Below are positions 16,745 to 22,033 of a stretch of 22,033 nucleotides of DNA, one piece after another. Position 1 is the first letter of the stretch; every line of letters starts with the position of its first letter. The notes under the pieces were generated by a model, which saw only the letters and a program-made list of their open reading frames with translations, had not been told where the DNA came from and made no database searches. Both the position numbers and the translations under genes were made by a program. Origin of the DNA: Cellvibrionales bacterium UBA4495 (GTDB lineage: Bacteria > Pseudomonadota > Gammaproteobacteria > Pseudomonadales > Porticoccaceae); contig DGNJ01000131.1 of the NCBI GenBank assembly GCA_002388905.1, positions 43,116 through 65,148 on the forward strand, in the 5' to 3' direction.

Positions 16745-16811
16745 GAAAGATCTTTGTTCACGGCAGCCCGGGCGGGACATGTTAGTGTCTCGGGCGGGAG
16801 CCTCGATTCAC

Positions 16812-16827
16812 CCGCGGAAAACCGCGG
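16812..16827 (-). repeat. CCGCGG inverted repeat (hairpin) in the receptor leader
   Basis: CCGCGG, four bases, CCGCGG. As RNA from the - strand this gives a stable 6-bp stem with a UUUU loop about 80 bases before the receptor start. No T-run follows, so a terminator is unlikely. Confidence 0.5.
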
Positions 16828-17022
16828 CAGTCGCCCATACCACCAGAGTCTGAGGTCACCGGCATGCAAAGTCCACTCGGTCGCGTACCAGCGGAAGCAT
16901 ATTTTTGATACTTGTCCCGTGCCGCCGGATGGATGAAGGATTTTTACCCCTCCGTGGCTGTAACCGGGGAATCCACCGGGAGTGGAGTCACACCTGTCAA
17001 ATCAAGGTGCGAAAGTGACGAG

Positions 17023-17060
17023 CCCGGCCTTCCCTTCAGACCAGGCCCGGGACGAGTCCC
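17023..17060 (-). terminator. Tandem GC-rich hairpins after ugd
   Basis: CCCGGCCT (17023-17030) pairs with AGGCCCGGG (17043-17051) apart from one bulged base, around a 12-base loop. GGGA/TCCC (17049-17060) gives a smaller overlapping stem that starts three bases after the ugd stop. No U-run follows, so this may be a Rho-independent-like end, an RNA-stabilising stem or an attenuator. Confidence 0.35.
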
Positions 17061-17063
17061 GCG

Positions 17064-18413
17064 CTAACGGATCGGGTTGACAGAACTGCGGGAATCGCGG
17101 CCGATGGTATAGTAGCCTAGCCCCACATCGGAAAGGTCATTGGGCTCGTAGAGATTGCGCCCGTCAACCACCACCGGATGCCGTAAGCTTTCCCTCAGCC
17201 AGGTAAAATCCACGGTCCTGAACTGCTTCCACTCTGTACAGATTACCAGGGCATCACTGCCGGTCACCGCCGACTCACGACTCTCCGCCAGTTCCAGGTC
17301 AGGACGATCTCCATACAAGCGTCGGGCCTCGGCCATGGCTTCCGGGTCATAGGCCCGGACCCGCGCCCCGGCCTGCCACAGAGATTCCAGAAGCTCCCGG
17401 CTGGGCGCCTCGCGCATATCGTCGGTATTGGGTTTGTAGGCCAGCCCCCAGACGCCAATAGTTTTGCCCGCTAGATCGTGATTCAGGGCGGCGGACAACT
17501 TGGAGAACAACAATTGCTTCTGCTGCCGGTTGACCGACTCCACGGCGTGGAGCATTTCCGCTCGGTAGCCGGCCCGCTCCGCCGATTGGGTCAGGGCCCG
17601 GATGTCCTTGGGGAAACAGGACCCGCCATAACCGCACCCGGGATAAATAAAATCGTAGCCAATGCGGGGATCGGAACCGATCCCCTGCCGGACTTCCTCG
17701 ATATCGGCACCGAACAGTTCCGCCAGTCGGGCCATTTCGTTAATGAAACTGATCTTCGCGGCCAGCATGGCATTCGCGGCATACTTGGTCAGTTCCGCAG
17801 ACCGGATATCCATGAAGATCAGCTTATCGCGATTGCGGTTATAGGGGGCGTAGCATTTTCGCATCAGCCGCCGAACATCATCGGAATCCGTTCCCACCAC
17901 GATGCGTGAACCCCGGGTGAAATCCTCGATAGCGGCTCCTTCCTTAAGAAATTCAGGATTGGAACAAACCCTTACCTTGCAGTTCACACCGCGCTTGTCC
18001 AACTCCCCCTGAATCGTTTCCCTGACGAGGTCCGCGGTGCCCACCGGCACTGTGGATTTGTTGACCACCACTCTGTCGCTGGCCATGTGCTTTCCAATAT
18101 TAGTGGCGACAGACACTACATACTGGAGATCTGCCTCGCCTTCCTTGCCAGAAGGAGTGCCCACGGCAATGAACTGTAGTTCAGCAAAGTCGGCGGCCTC
18201 GCCGGGGTCCGTCGTGAATTCAAGGCGCCCTTCGGCAGCATTGCGTTCCACGAGAACCGACAGACCGGGCTCATAGATGGGCACGATACCCTGCCTGAGC
18301 CGGTCCACCCTCTCTGCATCGACATCCATGCATAGCACATGGTGGCCGGCATCGGCAAAGCAGGCGCCGGACACAAGACCAACGTAACCGGTTCCGTAAA
18401 TCGTTATATTCAT
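17064..18413 (-). CDS. ugd: UDP-glucose 6-dehydrogenase
   Basis: A 449-residue NAD-dependent dehydrogenase that oxidises UDP-glucose twice to UDP-glucuronate, the donor for acidic sugars. The N-terminal Rossmann motif is MNITIYGTGYVGLVSGACFA (residues 1-20). 'VGTPSGKEGEADLQYV' (84-99) and NKSTVPVGTAD (118-128) are standard family stretches. The catalytic Cys266 lies in GYGGSCFPKD (261-270). YAANAMLAAKISFINEMARL (211-230) carries the Lys220 and Asn224 involved in the thioester step. The C-terminal UDP-binding half includes 'GLAYKPNTDDMREAPS', a hallmark of the family. Length is typical of the bacterial TuaD/Ugd type; GDP-mannose dehydrogenase (AlgD) is the main alternative and less likely. Together with the lyase-like protein it indicates a uronate-containing polymer. 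Confidence 0.93.
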   Translation of the reverse strand: MNITIYGTGYVGLVSGACFADAGHHVLCMDVDAERVDRLRQGIVPIYEPGLSVLVERNAAEGRLEFTTDPGEAADFAELQFIAVGTPSGKEGEADLQYVVSVATNIGKHMASDRVVVNKSTVPVGTADLVRETIQGELDKRGVNCKVRVCSNPEFLKEGAAIEDFTRGSRIVVGTDSDDVRRLMRKCYAPYNRNRDKLIFMDIRSAELTKYAANAMLAAKISFINEMARLAELFGADIEEVRQGIGSDPRIGYDFIYPGCGYGGSCFPKDIRALTQSAERAGYRAEMLHAVESVNRQQKQLLFSKLSAALNHDLAGKTIGVWGLAYKPNTDDMREAPSRELLESLWQAGARVRAYDPEAMAEARRLYGDRPDLELAESRESAVTGSDALVICTEWKQFRTVDFTWLRESLRHPVVVDGRNLYEPNDLSDVGLGYYTIGRDSRSSVNPIR

Positions 18414-18873
18414 TGCATTTTCCCTTGGCCTGCAGAGCGGCGTCTCTGCCGATCAGTTTGCGGTTGAGGCGTTTGTACATTGCGGGCAAGAGTACAAGTG
18501 ACGATGATAATATATCAACCCTGTTGCGCAGAGCCGGGCAATCCCGCCGGCTCATTCGCACCGGTCGGCGTACCACTCCGGTCTCGATATCACTGACTCG
18601 ACTCTATTGCGGCAAGTCGCACGCCCGGGTCAGACGCCAAAATTTTGGCTGCACCCGGTCTCGGATGCCGCCCTTGCCCACTTATGGCTCGCCAAGTGGA
18701 TTCCAGAACGGTAAGCTTATTGCTAGTATTACCGTCTTGCAGGCGGTTGTCAGCGGTGGTCCGGAGCTGACTCTGAATCAAGTCTGCAACCGGCTGATTG
18801 GGGTCACACCGCAGGAAGTTCGTCGCCCGCAAAGTGCGAAATCAATACTACCTGTCAATAAAAAAGGGATGCC
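18414..18873. promoter_or_regulatory. 460-base divergent intergenic region
   Basis: This lies between ugd (leftward) and the dehydrogenase fusion (rightward), so it should hold promoters for both. An AT-rich patch (GATGATAATATATC, about 18503-18516) could serve as a -10 region in either direction; no convincing -35 was found. A 14-bp perfect palindrome at 18636-18649 is described separately. A 154-codon frame crosses the region on the + strand but looks non-coding. AAGGGA at 18864-18869 is the ribosome site of the rightward gene. Confidence 0.5.
18636..18649. promoter_or_regulatory. Perfect 14-bp palindrome, possible operator
   Basis: GCCAAAATTTTGGC is a perfect inverted repeat about halfway between the two divergent starts. 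It has the size and symmetry of a dimeric-regulator site, but no regulator gene is in the window to pair with it. Confidence 0.4.
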
Positions 18874-20991
18874 ATGACCAGGCTCACTATTCTGCTAGTT
18901 CAACTGGCGCTGGTTGCAGCCGCTGTGTTCTCTGCCAGCTTTCTGCAAAATCACATCGCTTTTATCCCCCGCTGGCTGATTCAGTTACCCGAGGTTACCT
19001 ATACAGCCGACGATCTGAAAACGGTACTAGTCTATTTTCTGGCAATCCACGCCGTGGTTATAGGCCTCGCTCAGGTGATCAGGGGGCGCTGGGTGCCCGC
19101 GGAGGCATATCGCACCGCCGACGAGCTGTTTACCCTGATGGCGGGGTTCTCTGTTTCAACACTGGCAGTGTTCCTTACTTCGACGGTCAATTTCAACCCG
19201 GATCTGATGGTGGGGATCGCCCTGTGTAACGCTTTTTACCATTTGCTCGTCTTCCTGTTGACGCGAACCATCACGACGATGTCGCCGCTGAAGGGTGTCG
19301 GCGAATTAATCGTTGGACTTTTCAAACGCCTCTTTACTCTCCCCGGCATACTGATTCTGTTACTGGCCCTGACTCCCGGGATACTCGCCAAGGCTTTTAC
19401 CAGCAACCCGGATTTTGCCAACAAAATTACTCAGATACGCTTTATCTTCTCCCCCGAGGCAGAACTCGACACATACAGCCTGGCAAGCGCCGTGGGCGAT
19501 CAGCGTTTTCTGCAACCCATGCAGGTCCGTTTGAAACCCGGCGATAGCAACACGTTCTACATACTGGAGAGGCCTGGCCGCCTCTGGTCCCTGGACCGTT
19601 CACTGGATCAGGAGCCCTCGCTGGAACTCGATATCCATGACAAGGTGGGCAAGGTGGCGGTCGAAAACGGCGCCCTGGGCTTTGCTTTTCATCCGCAATT
19701 CGGCAAGGAAGGGCGCAACTCGAATCGCATCTATCTCTACTACACCCAGGTCATAGACGGAAAACAGGAGAACCGGCTGTCGACATTCAACCTCAATGAG
19801 CAAGATCTGGAGGCGCGCTCCCGCAGCGAGAAGCCCCTTTTCCGCCTCAGGCGGGAGAACAGCGGCTTCCACAACGGCGGCTCCATTGAATTTGGGCCCG
19901 ACGGATTCTTGTATGTGGCGCTGGGAGAAGGGATCCGGACGCCGGACTTCAAGTCCCAGGCCAAAACCCTGCGAATGGGTATCCTGCGAATCGACGTCGA
20001 CAAGCAGGGGGGCGACGTCAGCAAACCTATCGAACGCCACCCCCGAAATGGTATGACGGCCGATTATTACATACCGCTGGACAATCCGTTCGTCGACAAC
20101 CCGGAGCTGCTGGACGAATACTGGGCCCTCGGCCTGCGCAACCCGTTCCGCATGAACTTCGATCCCGAAACCGGGCAACTGTGGGCCGGCGATGTGGGCT
20201 CCACCAAGTGGGAGGAGGTCAACAGGATCGAGAAAGGGGGCCACTATCAGTTTCCGTTTATCGAGGGTCACGAAGCCACCGAGTACCCGCGCCCCGAAGA
20301 GATCCATGGCGAGGAGAAGCCCCCGGTCTATACCTATATGCATACTGCCAGGGAGCGGGCGGTAATCGGCGGCATTGTCTATCGCGGCCGGAAATTCCCC
20401 GAGTTGCGGGACAAATACGTCTTCGCCGACAGTTATGCCTCGGTTTTATATGCTATGGACGCCGAATCGGACCGGGTCGAACAGGCGAGAAAAATCGCCC
20501 GCGGCGACCAGTACGCACAACGGGGGGTGAGCTCTGTGTCACAACTGCCCGATGGAAATATCATCGTCACCCTGCTTGGCAGTTCCAATAAACCTACGGG
20601 AGAGATACTTAAACTCGCCCATGGCGAAACGAATCAGAAAACCGACGAGGTGGTGACAGAATCCGATACCACCCCCATTACAGCTGAAGAGATCGAGAGC
20701 ATATATGCCATCAACTGTTCCCGTTGCCATGGTGAGTCGGGCAAGGGGGACGGGCCGGATTCGGCTTCCCTGAAAGTGGAGATTGCTGATTTCACATCCC
20801 CCGAATTTCAAAAAAATACCAGCGATGCAGAAATTACACGTGTCATCAAATCCGGCGGAGCCGCCAACGGTCTTAGCCCGATGATGCCACCTTGGGGGGA
20901 GATTCTTTCAGAGAAAGAAATCTCCGGACTGGTCAAGCATATTCGCGAAACCAAAACTGTGTACGAACAAAATGGTGAATTACAGCAATAA
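18874..20991 (+). CDS. Membrane-anchored PQQ-type sugar dehydrogenase fused to cytochrome c
   Basis: A 705-residue three-part protein. Residues 1-175 hold about five hydrophobic helices (near 5-25, 48-70, 86-105, 112-132, 155-175). Residues about 200-585 form a glucose/sorbosone dehydrogenase beta-propeller: GFHNGGSIEFGPDGFLYVAL (331-350), with the likely catalytic His333, and LRNPFRMNFDPETGQLWAGD (421-440), followed by 'EEVN'. Residues about 600-695 are a class I cytochrome c domain with the CSRCH haem site (Cys615, Cys618, His619) and an axial Met in 'SPMMPPWG' (668-675). Such dehydrogenases oxidise aldoses with pyrroloquinoline quinone; the fused haem would carry electrons on to the respiratory chain. 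The propeller and cytochrome should face the periplasm. Substrate and link to the polymer are unknown. AAGGGA precedes the ATG by four bases. Confidence 0.88.
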   Translation: MTRLTILLVQLALVAAAVFSASFLQNHIAFIPRWLIQLPEVTYTADDLKTVLVYFLAIHAVVIGLAQVIRGRWVPAEAYRTADELFTLMAGFSVSTLAVFLTSTVNFNPDLMVGIALCNAFYHLLVFLLTRTITTMSPLKGVGELIVGLFKRLFTLPGILILLLALTPGILAKAFTSNPDFANKITQIRFIFSPEAELDTYSLASAVGDQRFLQPMQVRLKPGDSNTFYILERPGRLWSLDRSLDQEPSLELDIHDKVGKVAVENGALGFAFHPQFGKEGRNSNRIYLYYTQVIDGKQENRLSTFNLNEQDLEARSRSEKPLFRLRRENSGFHNGGSIEFGPDGFLYVALGEGIRTPDFKSQAKTLRMGILRIDVDKQGGDVSKPIERHPRNGMTADYYIPLDNPFVDNPELLDEYWALGLRNPFRMNFDPETGQLWAGDVGSTKWEEVNRIEKGGHYQFPFIEGHEATEYPRPEEIHGEEKPPVYTYMHTARERAVIGGIVYRGRKFPELRDKYVFADSYASVLYAMDAESDRVEQARKIARGDQYAQRGVSSVSQLPDGNIIVTLLGSSNKPTGEILKLAHGETNQKTDEVVTESDTTPITAEEIESIYAINCSRCHGESGKGDGPDSASLKVEIADFTSPEFQKNTSDAEITRVIKSGGAANGLSPMMPPWGEILSEKEISGLVKHIRETKTVYEQNGELQQ

Positions 20992-20998
20992 TTTCTGC

Positions 20999-21018
20999 GC
21001 CTACGCGCACGCATAGGC
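20999..21018. repeat. Small inverted repeat after the dehydrogenase fusion
   Basis: GCCTA and TAGGC flank a 10-base GC-rich centre, eight bases after the stop. There is no T-run. It could slow transcription or stabilise the mRNA end; support is weak. Confidence 0.3.
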
Positions 21019-21077
21019 ATTAGAAGTAAATACAATAAGTTACTATGTTGCATTCGACACATTGAGGTAGAAGTTCT

Positions 21078-22007
21078 ATGACCCTTGAACAACTATTTAC
21101 TAAGCACAGGGATTTAAAATGGTATTTTCTTCGCCCGGGCGGCAATTGGGGCGACCATCTTATTTACGCTGGAGCTGAACGACTCGCTAACGACATTGGA
21201 TTAAATTGGGAAAATGTAACCCTTGAAGAATTGAATGAATATGATTTAGATGATAAATCCTGTATTTATCTTCACGGTAGTGGAGGCTTCAATTCCTGGT
21301 GTAGTGGGCAACCATTTTTGGATTTTAAGGTAGCAGTGGGGAAAAATGTTTTTTTAGTTATTCAAGGTCCAGCGACAGTTGAAGATAATCTAGGGAATAT
21401 AAAGTCATCGATGTCGTCCCTTGAACTCCGGATTAGATGCAAATCGATCATTTTTTTTGCAAGAGAGAAAGTATCTTTTGATATCTTAAAGAAAACATTC
21501 AAAGATATCGACGAGGCATCTGTGGCATTGGACCACGACACTGCACTTCATCTGAAATTACCGGACTTATTAAAGCTTGCTCGTTTGGACGCAGTTCCAT
21601 CAGAAAAGTATAAGTTGTATGTTGAGAGGAAAGATCAGGAGTCCGCATCTGACTCTGCCCCTTATATTGGTTTTGGCTCTGTATATATGGATCCTGCCGT
21701 TGACGCTAAAAGTTTATCAGAATGGATTGCAATTCATTTGTGCGCAAAAATCATTGTGACTAACCGGCTGCATTCGGCGATTGTCGGCACAATTGCCGGA
21801 AAAAAGGTAGACATTAGCAAAGGAAATTACCATAAAAACTTTAGTGTTTGGGAATATAGCTTGAAAAACAGAGGTGTGAGATGGGTAGATAAAACAAGCA
21901 ACTTTTCAATGATCAATATGATTCTGCCTAGACGGGTTCGTGAGAGCTATAAGGTAAATCAATTTTTCAAGCACTTGCATGGTGTTCCTGGCAGCAATCC
22001 TGAATAA
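21078..22007 (+). CDS. Polysaccharide pyruvyltransferase family protein
   Basis: A 309-residue protein of the polysaccharide pyruvyl transferase family (PF04230 type), which adds a pyruvate ketal from phosphoenolpyruvate to a sugar, giving the polymer a negative charge. The N-terminus has YFLRPGGNWGDHLIYAGAE (residues 16-34), the family GG.N.GD motif. 'CIYLHGSGGFNSW' (62-74) gives the next conserved GGG-like loop. The C-terminal motif is IIVTNRLHSAIVGTIAGKKV (225-244), with the family's R/K-x-H in TNRLHS. GAGG at 21064-21067 supports the ATG. The gene is clearly AT-richer than the dehydrogenase gene before it, like the 4.8-7.0 kb pair, suggesting separate acquisition. Some family members act in other ways (for example CsaB in cell-wall anchoring), so the acceptor is open. 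Confidence 0.82.
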   Translation: MTLEQLFTKHRDLKWYFLRPGGNWGDHLIYAGAERLANDIGLNWENVTLEELNEYDLDDKSCIYLHGSGGFNSWCSGQPFLDFKVAVGKNVFLVIQGPATVEDNLGNIKSSMSSLELRIRCKSIIFFAREKVSFDILKKTFKDIDEASVALDHDTALHLKLPDLLKLARLDAVPSEKYKLYVERKDQESASDSAPYIGFGSVYMDPAVDAKSLSEWIAIHLCAKIIVTNRLHSAIVGTIAGKKVDISKGNYHKNFSVWEYSLKNRGVRWVDKTSNFSMINMILPRRVRESYKVNQFFKHLHGVPGSNPE

Positions 22008-22033
22008 TACATTAGGGTCTTAGGAAGTTAAGA

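Larger units (their letters stand above)
16735..17063 (-). promoter_or_regulatory. 329-base hairpin-rich gap upstream of the receptor gene
   Basis: This gap separates ugd from the receptor on the same strand and probably contains the receptor promoter and a long leader. Features listed separately include a ribosome site, a 10-bp palindrome next to it, a CCGCGG hairpin and GC-rich stems after ugd. No coding frame is supported. The long leader is unusual for a simple promoter and could carry post-transcriptional control. Confidence 0.45.

Noticed and set aside
14854..16869. Longer receptor starting at 16869
   Set aside because: The extra 45 residues have no signal-peptide character, while ATG 16734 begins a clear signal peptide with AGGGAG just upstream.
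16735..17063. Cobalamin riboswitch upstream of the BtuB-like receptor
   Set aside because: Pieces such as GGTGTGACTCC and GCCCGAGAC on the - strand recall the consensus, but the GGGAA box, the CCCGC-ACTGT core and a proper B12 box do not occur in the right order and spacing. A covariance search would decide it.
18413..18877. 154-codon + strand frame in the ugd upstream region
   Set aside because: It starts on the antisense of the ugd start codon, has a biased Arg/Ser-rich composition and no recognisable domain, and covers the expected promoter region.
19600..20343. 247-codon - strand frame inside the dehydrogenase fusion
   Set aside because: The + strand frame carries all propeller motifs; the reverse frame has no recognisable features.

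Overview
This window looks like part of a large extracellular or capsular polysaccharide locus from a gammaproteobacterium, most likely marine or from another saline habitat. The grounds are Gram-negative outer-membrane machinery (a TonB-dependent receptor), two PAPS-type sulfotransferases, a UDP-glucose dehydrogenase for acidic sugars, and a moderately high GC content over most of the window. I cannot name the genus from the sequence. No tRNA, rRNA, CRISPR array, transposase or integrase was seen.

Layout. Block A (1-12238, + strand) is the assembly arm. It begins inside an asparagine-synthase-like amidotransferase cut by the window edge. A Wzx-type flippase, a possible 47-codon gene coupled at both ends, a sulfotransferase and a QueC-like PP-loop protein follow. 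After a 443-base gap come a GT2 glycosyltransferase, a sugar-transfer-associated ATP-grasp protein, a second sulfotransferase, a second GT2 enzyme, two GT4 enzymes and an exported TPR protein. Several genes overlap by 4 bases, which suggests translational coupling.

Block B (12248-18413, - strand) runs towards block A. In transcription order it holds ugd, a 329-base hairpin-rich gap, a TonB-dependent receptor, an exported protein with a DNRLRE-like region joined to a PL14-like lyase domain, and a CE4 polysaccharide deacetylase. Block C (18874-22007, + strand) diverges from ugd. It holds a membrane-anchored pyrroloquinoline-quinone-type sugar dehydrogenase fused to cytochrome c, then a pyruvyltransferase-family protein.

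How the genes fit together (inference). Ugd would supply UDP-glucuronate. The four glycosyltransferases would build the repeat unit and the flippase would move it across the inner membrane. The polymer could be decorated with sulfate (two enzymes), a pyruvate ketal, amides (the AsnB-like and QueC-like proteins) and possibly an ATP-grasp-linked group, and trimmed by N-deacetylation. The lyase-like exported protein and the receptor may process, release or reclaim polymer fragments. No polymerase (Wzy), initiating phosphoglycosyltransferase or Wza/Wzc export gene is present, so the locus must continue outside the window or rely on genes elsewhere.

Base composition is mosaic. By eye, roughly 4330-6960 and 21000-22030 are clearly AT-richer than the rest. 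This fits modular exchange of glycosyltransferase and decoration genes. The best candidates for something undescribed are the membrane-dehydrogenase-cytochrome fusion, the QueC-like protein inside a polysaccharide operon, and the lyase/receptor/deacetylase group facing the assembly arm.
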